A stretch of DNA of 64,000 nucleotides. Origin: Topomyia yanbarensis (Eukaryota > Arthropoda > Insecta > Diptera > Culicidae). The notes below the pieces were generated by a model that had not been told where the DNA came from, did no database searches, and saw nothing but the letters and a program-made list of their open reading frames with translations. This document shows positions 32,601 to 44,454 of this stretch, piece after piece (the first letter of the stretch is position 1; each line of letters starts with the position of its first letter). The position numbers and the translations under genes were made by a program. The stretch is taken from the NCBI RefSeq assembly GCF_030247195.1, contig NC_080671.1, positions 14,396,843 through 14,460,842 of the forward strand. The letters run 5' to 3'.

Positions 32601-35068
32601 AAGACCGCGTGGTGCGGTAAATAATATACTGGGTTTGTTTCGATTTTATCGGTCACAAGCTTCATGTGTCCGAGCCGTAAATATTCGCTGATGAATTCAG
32701 TGTATGGTTGCAGCAACTCAGGTTTCTGGTGGAGTCGTTTCTCCAGTCCGAGAAATCGTCATGTCGCTATGGCCTTTGATTCTCCGATTTGCGTGATCCG
32801 ATAATCTTTCTTTGGAAGAGTGACAACGAATTTCCCATCTTTATCGCGCACCGTTGTACGATCAAAAAATTCTTCGCACGTCGACTCCTCCACTGACAAA
32901 GTGCTCTTGCTGTTGCATGATTCCAGCTCCCAGAATTTTGCAAGTAGATCACGAAGATCGAGCGATGCACACGGGTGGGAAATGGTTCTGGAAACTTCAG
33001 CCATACTACTGGATACAAGACCTGATACGATCCAACCAAAAACTGTTTTTTGCAGTGTTGGTCCATCTTTTGACTGTTTCATTTTTCCGTCTGTAAGTAA
33101 ATCATAATAGTGCTCCACTCCTATGATAATATCTACTGGGCCAGGTTCGTTGAATCGAGGGTCCGCGAGGTTGACGTCGTTCGGAATAGACAGTTGCTGA
33201 ATATCGACAGAGTGAAACGGTAAATCGGACGTGAGCTTCGGCAGGACATGAAGTTTGACGTTTTCGCAGTATTTGGAAATGTAGGTAGACCTCGGAGTTA
33301 TCGTTGCTTCTACCATCTTCGTCGATTTAACTACCGATCCTCCAATTCCTGCAACCGACAGGTAGTTGGCCATCTCGGGTAAGTTCAGCTTCTGATACAG
33401 ATTCGTGGTTATAAAACAATACTCGGAGCAAGAGTCCAGAAGCGCTCTCGCAAACTGGACGTTTCCGTAAGGATCAATCACTCGAACCATGGCGGTAGAT
33501 AACAAAACTTGTCGTGCTAGAGTGTAGGTGTTAGCAGACAATGTGTTGGTGTTTCCCAAGGAAGTGTGATCTGATGTGGGTGGTTGGTGACAGTGTGATT
33601 GCAAATTCGTGTGTGCGACAAGGAGTGAGTTCGTGGTGGGTGCTGTGTTGTTGTGACTCTGTGTGGTGTGGTACTGTGGCTGTGGTTGTGTTTGTGATGT
33701 GCTCGCTATTGATGGTCTGTTCTGCGCATGCGGGACGGAGTTGTTCTGCGGTGTAGATGATGCAGCTGCTCCGCCGTTCGTCGCTCCATTGTGCAGAAGC
33801 GTGTGATGTTTCTGCCTGCAGTATCGGCAAAAACCCTTTGTACAGAATCGAACCATATGCGATGGAGAGAGACAATTTAAACACAGCCCACGACGCTTTA
33901 CGTGCTCGTACCGTTCAGCAATCTTCATCTTTTGGAACCTTTGGCATTTGAATGCAGAATGGGGACCTTCCCCACAGAATGGACAACGATTGGCAGCTTC
34001 AGTTGTCGCGTGATACTGACTGACGGTGAAACGAGGCTTCTTCATCTCTGTCTGGCAGAGTTTGGCTGGGGCAATCGACTGAAGTACAGCACAGTGATTG
34101 CGAAGAAAATCGACTAACTCATCATAGGTGGGAACCTCCTTAGAACAATGGTGCGATTCCCAATGGCGGAGAGTAACAGAGTCTAGCCTGGAGCACATCA
34201 TGTAGACGAGGATGGTACTCGAGTTCTGAGTGTTTTCGCCGATCTTATCTAACATTTGCAGATTCCGGTCATACTCACTGAGCAGATGGCTCAAACCGTC
34301 GTAACATTCGCGTTTCACTGATTCCTCAGCAAAAAGTGCATCAAGGTGAGCCTTTACAATTAGTTTCTTGTTTTCGAAACGTTTCTGGAGCAGATCCCAC
34401 GCTATTTTGTAGTTCGCCGCTGAAATCTCTATCGTATAGATTTCCTGCAGCGCGTCGCCTACAAGCGATGACGGAAGGTACGTGAATTTGTCTATCTCGG
34501 TTAATTGGTGGTTGCGGTGAATTAGGCTTATAAACATGTCTCGGAACGTGACCCAATCTCCAATGCCTCCAAAATTCGGGAGTTTAATTTCTGGCAGCTT
34601 CACCTTCGAGAAAGCACTGGGAGTTATTGGTACTGGTGCAGTTGATGACTCCGAAGACGTTGAAGCATGGGCCGTTTGGCCAAGCAGTCGCTGCAATGAT
34701 GCCCTCAACTCGCAGTAAGTGTCTTCGGTTTGCTGTATGATAGAAGATTGTTCAGCTTCCCGCCTTTCACTGAGTGCTGCTAGTCGAGCCTCACGATTGC
34801 CTGGGTCTTCCTTCGACTCTTGTCTCTCCTTCTCCTCTGCATCTTCCATGATCATATCTATTTTTCTTCTAATTGTGTACATCTTCTTCATTGCACCTTC
34901 TAGCATCTCCAATCTGGTTTCGACATGTGCTTCATGCTTCTCTCGCTTGGATCCCACGATGAACTGCTTCACACCGTCGAACGTGCTTCGAATCTGTCGC
35001 TGCTGCAACTTTAGATCCTTCAGCTCACTTGACATTTTTAATTTAATCACTCTCGAACCACTTTTCAA
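29641..35068 (-). pseudogene. Pao/Bel gag-pol polyprotein with nonsense codons and a frameshift
   Basis: Translation would start at 35068 (an internal Met near 35032, MSSELKDL, is an alternative). 35068-32759 encodes coiled-coil-rich Gag, CCHC-type knuckles (CPFCGEGPHSAFKC near residue 360, CLNCLSPSHMVRFC near 395, CRYC) and a protease with LLDSCSEYCFIT near residue 540, where DSG/DTG is usual. A TGA at about 32759 lies in the same frame as RT, which follows: FDASCKTTSGISLNDALM, ADIEKMYRMV, catalytic YVDDLL near 32200, and RNase-H-like GFCDAS and WTDS. A second in-frame TGA at 31235 precedes the integrase zinc-binding segment (HAGQ...CVQCF). A frameshift near 30490 breaks the core. VDLCGP, CDNATNF and WEAAVK supply the D-D-E residues on either side. 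The end (30489-29641) matches the Pao C-terminal domain. Confidence 0.93.
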
Positions 35069-35681
35069 AATCTATTCAATTAGTTCACTCTCTAAAATTC
35101 AATTCACACTGTAGTCTACGTTTAGTTTCAATATTATTCTGAAGTTCACTATTTTCCACTCACTTCACTACGACCGAAATACCTCCACGTCCGCGCTTGA
35201 CACAAACAGACCGGATTAAAATTGACAGCAGCAAGGGAAAACAACCGAGCGAACAACAACCAATCAGAAAAAAAACCAGCAGATACCAAAACCAACCGTG
35301 AATCGAACTCAAGGGCTCCGAAAGTCACATGCAATCAAAAAGACCGTAGGTACACACCATTTTCAAATTTATTTTTGGATCAACCAACATGCCAACGTCA
35401 CACCACAGATCATGCAAATTACTTTCCTTTATTTCGTTGATCCCAGTTGGCGTTGAGTTGTCCTACGTCCTTTTTGAGTCACAAGTGAGATGATCGCGGA
35501 AAATCCGCTTTTCAACACGTGGCTCGTTGATCGACAAATACTGCCTAACAACAGCCGTTGTCTTCACGATGCACAATGGTCGTCGCACTACAATGGGACC
35601 CGCGCGTACCCACGCTGTTCGCAATGGCGTCGAAGCACTGACGTTCTTTGTCTTTTCCGACTTTCCACCGGTCCAAGAATT

Positions 35682-35701
35682 CGGTTCGAAGGACCAAAAA
35701 A
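35682..35701 (-). promoter_or_regulatory. Primer-binding-like site next to the 5' LTR
   Basis: On the minus strand the 5' LTR end (GAACA) is followed by a short T-run and TGGTCCTTCGAACCG. The initial TGG fits pairing with a tRNA 3' CCA end. I did not assign the tRNA. Confidence 0.55.
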
Positions 35702-35836
35702 TGTTCAGATTTACCCTTGGACCGAGGGAAGCGATGACTTTAGGGCGTATACCTTGTCCACAGCGAACGCGCGCTGACACGGGATCTATGTCCAATAATT
35801 CACGAATGCCCGAGAACTTAGATTCGGGATACAACA
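35702..35836 (-). repeat. 5' LTR of the Pao/Bel element
   Basis: This is the 135-bp direct partner of 27981-28115. The open frame running across it (36083-35463) translates the LTR as an accidental extension of the interrupted Jockey-like ORF1. Confidence 0.88.
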
Positions 35837-36865
35837 CCTCATTGTAGGATGGTGTGACGGAGGTAGAAGAAGTTAATATATTTTGAATCGGATTAACACG
35901 TTTGGACGTGTTTTCTTGAAGTGTACCTGAAGAAGTAGGTACATTTCTTATTTGTTGTTTTTGTTGTCTAGAACGAAAATTTATAATTTTTTCTCGAACT
36001 GGACAACCCCAGAAATTCGATTTATGATTTTCGCTACAATTAGCGCATTTGAAACTTTTTGTGGTTTTTTTTTCACCGGACATGTATCTTTAGTGTGCGA
36101 TTTATCACCACAGATCATACATTTGGAATCCAAATGACAATTTTTCGTGCCCAAAACCTTGGCATCTACGACGCTGGGTCAGATTTTGAATTCTGCCCCC
36201 ATGTCGTCTATAATGTTCCCACTTTACTCGCACGTGGAACATAAAACGTGCTTTTTCGAATACTTTCAAATTATTAACCTCATAATGTTAAAATGAATTA
36301 AATAAAGCTCCTGGATAATTCCAGAGCGTACTGGCGTGTTATCGCCGCTAGCCTTTCTCTTCATAAGAATAACTTGTGAACGAGAAAGGCCAAGTAAATT
36401 TTTCAATTCGTTGGATATTTCATCCAAACATTGATCTTGTGGTAGCCCTTTCAAGACAGCCTTGAATGGTCTATCTGTCTTGAAATCATATGAATAAAAT
36501 TTATATAACTTCTCCGTAAGATACTGGAGTAGTCGTCTGTGGCCAATCAATTCCTCCGCTGTAACTCCACATTCTCCTCTTCGGCCAATCTGAAAAGAGA
36601 CTTTTACGTCCGGAAGGAACGTCGAAAGCTCAGTTCGAAAGACTTTAAATTCATCATTGTTATAGGTTATAGGCGGAGGTGATTGCGTTTTCTTCTCATT
36701 GGCATTATGCGCAATACGAGGAAATTTAGAAATTTCATCAGCTTCACATTCGGATAAAACATCGAATGAGTTGCTGCAGTCAATTGACTTTTCGGGTGGA
36801 GAAGATACCCTTTTCCGTTTAGCTTTAATTTTTGGCACACGACCTTTCTGGGAGGACCCAGGCAT
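35837..36865 (-). pseudogene. Jockey-like ORF1 (Gag-like), cut by the Pao/Bel insertion
   Basis: The N-terminal frame 36865-36266 starts MPGSSQKGRVPK (basic), then LKGLPQDQCLDEISNELKNL and LYLIHFN, the RNA-binding-fold pattern found in Jockey-type ORF1 proteins. After a frameshift near 36260, zinc-knuckle segments follow: CMICGDKSHTKDTC (~36110) and CANCSENHKSNFWGC (~36040). A run of nine As at about 36065 marks another frameshift. The reading stops at 35837, where the 5' LTR begins. ORF2 is not found on the far side of the Pao/Bel element. It is preceded by 5' leader repeats at 36921-37067. Confidence 0.8.
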
Positions 36866-36920
36866 GTTGGAAGAATTAAATATTTCTTTAGGCTGAATTG
36901 TTCTTGAAAAATGTTTTAGT

Positions 36921-37067
36921 CTTGAAAAAGACTGATTGAGTAGAAAAAGTAGGTAGTCTTGAAAAAGACTAATTGTCGAAAAAATATAGGTAGTCTAGAG
37001 AAAGACTGATCGAGCGAAAATATAGGTAGCCTTGAGAAAGACTGTTGCGGTTGAAAAACTCTAGGTA
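36921..37067 (-). repeat. 37-bp repeats in the 5' leader of the Jockey-like element
   Basis: Four imperfect units with the core CTTGAGAAAGACTGAT (plus-strand text) start at about 36921, 36958, 36995 and 37031, a spacing of 36-37 bp. They end about 55 bp upstream (minus strand) of the ORF1 Met at 36865. Iterated units in the 5' UTR of non-LTR elements often carry internal promoter activity; that role is inferred here. A minus-strand frame at 36916-37113 is a repeat translation. Confidence 0.75.
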
Positions 37068-37070
37068 AAC

Positions 37071-40000
37071 CAGGAGCTATCAAGATTTGTGACCGGTTCG
37101 AACGAAGGTTCAAGCCACTATGAAAGTACTACTGTTAATATTTTGTTTCAGTGGCGTTACTATTCCTATTTTTAAACTCACCTCTGTCCTCCCACCAGAA
37201 AAATGATACCAGGACATTATATGACAAGGCACAAATATTCTTACAACATGAGAAACAAGTCGGTATTTCATGATTTAAAGCCTTTTCCGGCAGATTAAAA
37301 GGGTTGCTACATTATTCATCATCCTGTACAATCGTTAAGGCACTCCTTAAAAACGTCATATCAAAATAAGTAAAATATTATATACAAGAGCACACCCAAT
37401 TTCGAGTAATCAAGGTTAAAAAGATTAATGGTGTAATGAGCTCCATCTTAAATTTCTACACCTGGTGCTCATATTTTCTCTCCCAACCGAGTAACTTATA
37501 GCCATACTTCCTTGAACCTGGGACACTAAAAAATGCATCAACTATAGCAACAGCTACCTTGGCAATAGAAAAATGACATAAAAACCAGCCCAGGAAGCTA
37601 GTAGATAGAGTAGAATTTATAAACTCATTAAATTAATTACTCTTGCCAACTCGGTCGTGAAAATATCTCCTTACAGTCCCGTGCCGGTAGGGTACTGTTG
37701 ATGGTTGGCAATATTTTTAGGCTCCACTCGTTGCCCCCCGACCCAGGAAATGTAAGCTGATGCAAGAGTTTACAGGAAAAAAACGGCATCGGAAAGATAA
37801 GACGAGACGCTTGTCTCACAGTTTGTTGGGGAATTTTCAGTGCAGTGTGTAGAACGATGCTAGGAGAAAAAAAAATACTTGCTGTGGGTTCGTTCGGGTG
37901 TGAAGGAATCCAGCTGAAATTGCTCTTCGATGAGTTGAGATTTTCCCTCGTAATTGCATAGTTCAGGGAGATAGTGAAACAACGTCGATAGATTTTTGCA
38001 ATTTTTCTAAAATTGATTTTATTTTCTTGCTTTTCATATTTCTTTATCTTTTGCTTTTTCGTTTTTATAATAATTATTATCAAACTTGTTCTCTTGTAAC
38101 AACAAACAAGACTTTCCTCTGGTTGCTTTGATCCGTCACGAGTATCTACCAGCAGCGTCGGTCTGCAATCGCTTGACTCGGATTCGCCCGTTTGCCATTA
38201 TTCGTTCCCTAACATACATAAAAGATGAATGTTTTGGTATTTTGGTAGTAGTATTTGCTTGTCGAGAATGTTGAAGAAGCTACGCGTTCCAACCAAATTT
38301 TCAGGGAATCCATTTTATTTTTTATAAATATAATTCTTTTGTTTACCGCTTTCATACACATCTAGTCGTTAGAATCCTTTTAATAACTATTTAATGCTCT
38401 GCTATGTTTAATTTATCATTAATTGGAATATATATTTATCTAATTCTTAAAAGAGTGAACGAAATAGACCATAAAGTTTTACTTTACAACTTTTTCGATT
38501 TAGTTTTAGGTTTAATTTTGTTTCTACAAACAGTTAGAAAAAATAGGTTGTGATTTATTTTACTATTTACTGTTGTAATTTGCTTCGGGGGACTCGCTTC
38601 GATTTATCATTTGTTTTTGTCGTTTCGCTAAACCTTAACAGAAATTTTCCGAGCTATATTGATTTACTGCATTTTTTTTATAATTATTAGCAATTTAATC
38701 ATTTTATTTTATCCAAACAGCCATTTTTCTGTTTCTATAACGGGGTTTACCTGTTTGAACTACCCACCAACAGTTAGTGGTTTCATTCGTCTTGTATTCG
38801 GAAGTTGTGAGTTTTTCCAAAGTTTGATACTTAAAATTACTCCACTTTTATACCATGCATAATCACAGTTTAGCTGATATATTGAAATTTCACAAGCCAG
38901 CCGATTTCCAGTGTGCCGCAGTACACCACGAGAACGATGAGGAAGGTGTCACAATATCCAAGTATGGAATAAATTCACAAACAACTTGTTGGAAGGGGAT
39001 ATACCATTCGTTGGGTGAAACTTTGTGCATGTGAACGGAAAAGTTTCTGAATGTGGGGGCGGCATATGTGACAGATCCGAATAATTTTCTTCCTGGTGTT
39101 TATTTGCAAAACTTTTGCTCAATTTACAAATGTCTTCCATTGCATGTGGCGCACTGGTGGCACCCAGTTCGCATGTCCCGGCGTTTCTAATGTACGGCGG
39201 AAGAAAATTAATTTCCTTTTCGTTTTGGGGGCACGTACAAGTTGCAACATTTTTCATAGCAAATAATGGATCTTTTCCGCCCCGTTTTTTTGGTTTATTG
39301 GTGGACGTTAAACGAACTGCTGATTTTATTTCGGTGTTTATTGGCCGAGGGGAGACATTTTTCACTTTCACTTTCAGTGGAAATTTCGTTCGAATTCAGC
39401 GCAATATTGTTTTCTTGAATTTGGATACTACCATAGAACTTTATTCAAACCATAATTATAGCTAAGCGAAAACACTTCTATGAAAGAGCGGTGCAAATCA
39501 AATAAACAAACTGTGCAATACAACCAATTTGATACATTGAACCTTCATCTCAGTATCATTGACTTCTCAGTAACATGTAGGAAGTCGACTTATTTATTTT
39601 TTTTTTTCAATCCGTCTTTTGTACCGTCTTTACGCATGTTGGGCGGGGGCCCCGTGTTTAAGATAGATATAACATGACAGCTGTCTGTCACAGAGTTTGG
39701 AGAGTGAAGCAAAGAATTTCTCTGTCGTATGTTACGTACGCCTTAAACGAAAACCAAAAGGAGAACATTTCATTTGTTCACTATTTCATGAATATTTGTG
39801 TCAGCTTTGTTTTGCGATCATCAACAAGGTGAATATAGTTCAACATTTATTCCCAAAACGGAAAAAAAATTATTAAACTAATTTGTGCATTAACCCATTC
39901 CCCGCGTGTGATGTCGTATGGCATCAGCAGACACGACTTGTGCAATTTTTTCATAATAACTTATTTGAAAATAATCTAACTGGTTCTTGTGCTTAATGGA

Positions 40001-40400
40001 TAGAGCATATGGCCTGCGTTAAGCCGTACCGAACTGAGCGCCATAATATTTTCTGGTATTTTCATACAAAAACAATTTTTTGACAATATTCCTTTTACTT
40101 AGACAGTTGAGGGGGACTAATTTGCTTTCAATTACTGTTTGAGTAATTGATGTGTGTGTTGAGTATTTTTCGCTCTGGCCGTGATCGCCCGAAAACACCA
40201 TCCGGCACCACCCGTAGTAATTCGCTACCTTGGCGACAGTTTTTGTGAGCGCAGTGTTCATTAATCCGATCAATAGTGCAAAAATCAAGGTACAGCGGCG
40301 TCGCCAATGGGCGGCTTCCAACCTAAACCAGCGACATTCCAAGCATACTACGGCTTTCCCGCGAGAAAATTGGTCATTGCTTGTTATGAACTAGTTGCCG
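37071..40400. other. Unassigned 3.3-kb stretch
   Basis: Nothing is recognised with confidence. Overlapping opposed frames at 39115-39465 (plus, 116 codons) and 38949-39371 (minus, 140 codons), and frames at 37637-38083 and 40019-40342, have no domain I can identify and are not called. Composition is AT-rich throughout. Confidence 0.4.
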
Positions 40401-40495
40401 CAACAAAATTTGTTACTTGGAAGGTGTCGTGACGATCCCTACCGAATAAAGTTTAACTAACTAGCAGTGAACACAAGTACGTCCATCAAGAAAAA

Positions 40496-41825
40496 TGTCA
40501 TGCTCCCCTCCCCGATTAAGGCAGAGAACCACCCCTTAGCCGATCTCTTACCGGCCATATGAATTCCGGAGACGTAGTAGACCAGCAGATGCAGGACGGT
40601 ATTGGCAGTGCTAGGAATCGCCCAATAAACCTAGTGCGCGAACGAAGGAGGCAAGGGGATACCCCTTAGAACCCGATACAAGAAAGCCTTCATGTCCCTA
40701 CAGAAGCTGGACCAGCTTGTAGGCGCCCAAAAGGTGGAGCTTTTCTCCCATCCAACCTTCAACAAAGTACAGGGCGTAATCTACGACCCTGACACCAGAG
40801 ACGTCGAAAAGCCAGCCCTTTGGAAAAGCTCAAGGCTCAGGGGGTTACTAATGTTCGACGTATAACAAATATGCTTGAAGGTAAACCGATCAATATACCA
40901 CTGGTTATCCTATCCTTCTATGGCTCCAATCTCCCGGAAAACATGTTCATCGGCCTGCTGTGCACTAGTATCCGCCCGTACTATCCACTGCCGATGATGT
41001 GCTTCAAGTGCGATCGCATCGGGCACTGCAGCCGTTTCTGCCCCAGCTCCGCCGCCTGTTTGAACTGCAGCCAACAACACGAGACATCGAAGTAAAATAC
41101 CTTCAGCAACCCTAGCCGATGAACAGCGCAAAAGGACACTCGACCCGCAGCAAGAAGTGTCCCAAATTTTTCGAGAAAGAACAGATCACCAAGATTAGAA
41201 TCGACAAAACTTGATCTTTTCTGAGGCAGGAGCTCTAGTAACTAAACGGCAGCAGGGCACCAGCTATGTGAGCATTGCCGAAGTAAACATCATGAGTGAC
41301 GAACGGGATACAGTAATAGCCCATCTATAATGAAACCATGGTCCAAGAGAAAATCAAAGATCGGACAATTAATTGCCTAAAAGAACACTGTGCCAAACAA
41401 CAAAAATAGCTGGCAGCGGCCATGGCAGAAATAGCCAAACTGCATAATGTCGTCATCGAAATCAACCAAACGCCGTCTGTCTACTCCAGGGAGAACACTA
41501 CCTCCGACGATACTGCTTCGACGGTAACAAAACCCAAGAAAGGGAAGTTAATCGAACCAGCTCTCGTAAACGTAGCCCCCGTTGGACTGTCCAACCACCC
41601 GGAACATAGAAGATCCAGACGCCAGAAAGAGAAAGACACAAGGAAAACTAACACTGACAAATCTAGAAGCTCTAACCCCAAAACTACCCCCGATATGACA
41701 CTCCCTTCGCTGGTCATGGATTCTACCATGTCCTGGGTTCGCTCCAGCTCAACACATCACACAGCACGCTACGTGAAGAACCTCCACCGGAGGTTGACTA
41801 CTCGAACCTCATCTCTGAATTAACC
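40496..41825 (+). pseudogene. I-clade ORF1 (Gag-like nucleic-acid-binding protein)
   Basis: The ATG at 40496 opens MSCSPPRLRQRTT. The reading is then broken by stops and frameshifts. KLDQLVGAQKVELFSHPTFN and VQGVIYDPDTRDV (~40705-40810), then LEKLKAQGVTNVRRITNML and LEGKPINIPLVILSFYGSN, lead into IRPYYPLPMMCFKCDRIGHC, FCPSSAACLNC (~40970-41070), a CCHC-type knuckle pair in the order usual for mosquito I-type ORF1. A later frame, 41422-41823, is basic and low-complexity like an ORF1 tail. It would bind element RNA; it cannot be made intact here. Confidence 0.75.
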
Positions 41826-42475
41826 CAAGAACACTCAACTCAGCTGACAGAAAACAACAAGAGCAAAAACATTCAAAAGACGAAACCAAACAAACAACAC
41901 TCCTGCGTCGAACCTGACCTGGAACGCTCCGGGTTTTCCCGATGCACCCCCGCGGGTGTCGGCTAATGTTCCAAGTTTTACCCAAGGCAACCTCCAGACA
42001 AAATGCAAGAGTCCACAACCGACTGTCCCCAAATAGATTCAGCCAACACCTACCAGACAGCACTCCGTCGTCACCTATCGAGACACAGAACAACACTTCC
42101 TCGCTCAACCCGTTGCTTTGGCTAAGAGCAAATAGCCAACCTAATACCGAAGAATCGACCCCCAATCGACTGGACCACAGCCATACCAACCGTCGGCAAT
42201 ATAAGCCCTGTCGTCTATTGATCCCTGTATGTTCCGTTATATTGGCAGTGGCCCGAACGCTGAAAAACGCTACAACCACACCGCATCTGCAGACTCCGTG
42301 CACTCGAAATCACAATGGGACAGCACGAAAAACAAAACCTGCACACTGTACATGAAAAAAGACCCTTTCCCCGCGTCGCTCCCGACTGGGGAAGGACCGC
42401 AGATACTCGATGAGTCCCCGACGCACAGTGGGACGACTTAGAACAAAAGTGGACTAAAGTCAAAACTATGCCGTA

Positions 42476-43000
42476 TTTGTTTAAATACGACAGTTTTCTT
42501 TAATTTTGGTACGCTGAATTCGATTTTGATATTAGAACATATTGAAAATAAACATTTACTATCTATTAGGGTGTCTCAAAAAAATCTATTTTATCGAAAT
42601 TGTTCTTAAAATGTCTGTATATTAATTTTCGTGTGCTAAATCGTTTTAGATGTTAATATCAACTTAAACTTTTTAAAAAAAAATCTTTGTTGCACATTAG
42701 GGTGGTTCAAAATGATTATTTTGTTGCGAAGATTCATAATATTTTAAAAGACATTTTTGTACGCTGAATTGCTTGTTTGGATATAAACATATTCGAAATT
42801 AACTTTCCTACTTATTAGGGTGGTTCAAAAGTAAAGTTCTATAATGATTTTTTCAATAGTAATTACGGTAAGCTGAATTTATTTTCCATGTTGAAACTGA
42901 TTGATTTACGTCTTATTATGGTGCTTCAGAAAGGATTATTTAGTTTTTACGGATCAAATAGGATGTGTTCGACAAATTTTGGAACGTTCAATTTATTATT
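42476..43000 (+). repeat. ~118-bp tandem units inside the Transib-like element
   Basis: The TTAGGGTGGTTCAAAA core and variants lie at 42566, 42697, 42815 and 42916, with GGTACGCTGAATT-like blocks between them. They are homologous in inverted orientation to 630-1440. Confidence 0.75.
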
Positions 43001-43871
43001 GGATTACTTGATATGAAAACTAAATTTTCGTTAACGCTTAAAAAAAAATTTTTGAGCGTCTTAGTGAAATGTTTAATTACAGACATTAGTCAACAGAATG
43101 GTTAACACCATTTTTTGCAGGTGTGCTTTTAAGTTACTTAGATTGCTTATTTCATATCTTACATAAAAAATTAAAAAAAACCATATAGGTTCGTTTAAAA
43201 ATGGTCTTTTTCAAGTTTGGTATTATTACCCTTTAGTTAAATCAGTACTATACAACTTCTGATCAAAACAGTTATACCAAATGACTAGAATACAACTATG
43301 TTCACTCAATTTGATAGTTACTGTGTAAGTTATCAAGAAATAGTTCCAGAAATATTTAATGACATATTTCAATAGGTTAAAAATATTTACTGAATTTTAA
43401 ACATTCTGAATGCCTTCACCATCCAAAAAAACATACTTTTCACTTGCCTCCTCTCTCTTAATCACTAGTAAATTCTTCATAGATCACGTTTCCAATGCTA
43501 TTTGAAAGTTGTGCATGTATGATTGTTCAAATTTAATATCAATAATAACCATGCGTTTCCATTCACAGTTTTTTAATAATTTGACTGATTATCGCAAGTT
43601 TTCTTTAGACTCATTTTAAAGAGAAAATTAAAAGCTTTCGAATGAGTATAGTGTGACCGCGGGCATTCACGGGCGTCGTTGTTGTTATCGCATTAGAATT
43701 TCGAATTCAATAAAACATCATGACAAACAGTTATCTAAACAATAACTAAACCAGCTAGTGACTTATTTTTGGTGATTTTACGATGTAATTGAATCACAAG
43801 AATAATTTTGGTGAAGTAATGTAATGCATAAAATCAACCGTTTCTTCAAAAAACGGAAATAATCGGATGTA

Positions 43872-44454
43872 ACGTATGCGGAATGAAATTTGGACAACGC
43901 TTCCAGCATTAAAACAAAAATGCAACCGGTTGCAAGGCATCATACTAAACGTCATACTCTAGGCACAGTTATTTTAAACATCCAGTGTTAATTTCGACCC
44001 GCTAGGAGATACCATGTGAACGAAATGGCAGCGAACGCCCAATCTGGCACCTAGCTATTATGCAAAAAAAAAGTTTTGGCGCATTGGAGGATTACGACAT
44101 ACTTTTTGTACCAAAGGCTGATAAACCTCCAAATGTACCAAAATTTCGCCCAAATGAGGATTTCTGGAATAATTTGAAGCAGAGAGTATATGCCAATAAT
44201 TTTCGACCTAAAACAAACAAACGTGATAATCAAAATTAAGAAAGAAATTAAGAATATGCCAACATCATTTTTTTTCACTCCTTTGCAAAAAGTTCCTGTA
44301 AACTATCATAAAGCTTCTCGAATGGGCTCAATTTTTTTTTCTACATTAAGTTAAAAAGCTGATAAATGTTTTCATACAGAGAGAACATTTAATAAATGGT
44401 TTTCTCCAAAAAAATTGCCTTTTGAATTTTGTCCAAATTTTATTCCGCATACGT
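43872..44454 (+). mobile_element. Tc1/mariner deletion derivative nested in the Transib-like element
   Basis: Inverted ends of about 26 bp (beginning ACGTATGCGGAAT, one mismatch between the ends) are bordered by TA at 43870-43871 and 44455-44456. Length is 583 bp. It contains the C-terminal part of a Tc1/mariner-superfamily transposase (next entry), so it derives from an autonomous copy by internal deletion. Confidence 0.85.
44072..44239 (+). pseudogene. Tc1/mariner transposase C-terminal fragment
   Basis: About 55 codons read LFVPKADKPPNVPKFRPNED then FWNNLKQRVYANNF, ending at TAA 44237-44239. The PPN.P..RP.E.FW signature carries the third catalytic acidic residue of Tc1/mariner transposases. 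The DNA-binding domain and the first two catalytic residues are missing, so it is inactive. Confidence 0.8.

Larger units (their letters stand above)
27981..35836 (-). mobile_element. Pao/Bel LTR retrotransposon, full length, inactivated
   Basis: Two direct 135-bp repeats (27981-28115 and 35702-35836) differ at about five positions and, read on the minus strand, begin TGTTGTATC and end ATCTGAACA (TG...CA). Between them lie, on the minus strand, a TGG-starting primer-binding-like site, gag, protease, RT/RNase H and integrase in Pao/Bel order, then about 1.5 kb without recognisable coding. Length is 7856 bp. The few LTR differences suggest a fairly recent insertion, but the coding frame already has two nonsense codons and a frameshift. 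The flanks do not show a matching 4-6-bp target duplication. The right flank is Jockey-like ORF1; the left flank is not. Confidence 0.93.

Noticed and set aside
29666..34117. Plus-strand frames of up to 155 codons over the Pao/Bel element
   Set aside because: Antisense shadows of gag-pol.
35463..35836. Extension of the Jockey-like ORF1 frame into 35463
   Set aside because: The last part translates the 5' LTR and leader of the inserted Pao/Bel element, not Jockey sequence.
38949..39465. Opposed frames of 140 (minus) and 116 (plus) codons
   Set aside because: They overlap each other on opposite strands, carry no domain I can recognise, and lie in otherwise featureless AT-rich DNA.
40019..40342. 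107-codon minus-strand frame upstream of the I-clade ORF1
   Set aside because: No motif, and it sits against the orientation of the retroelement.
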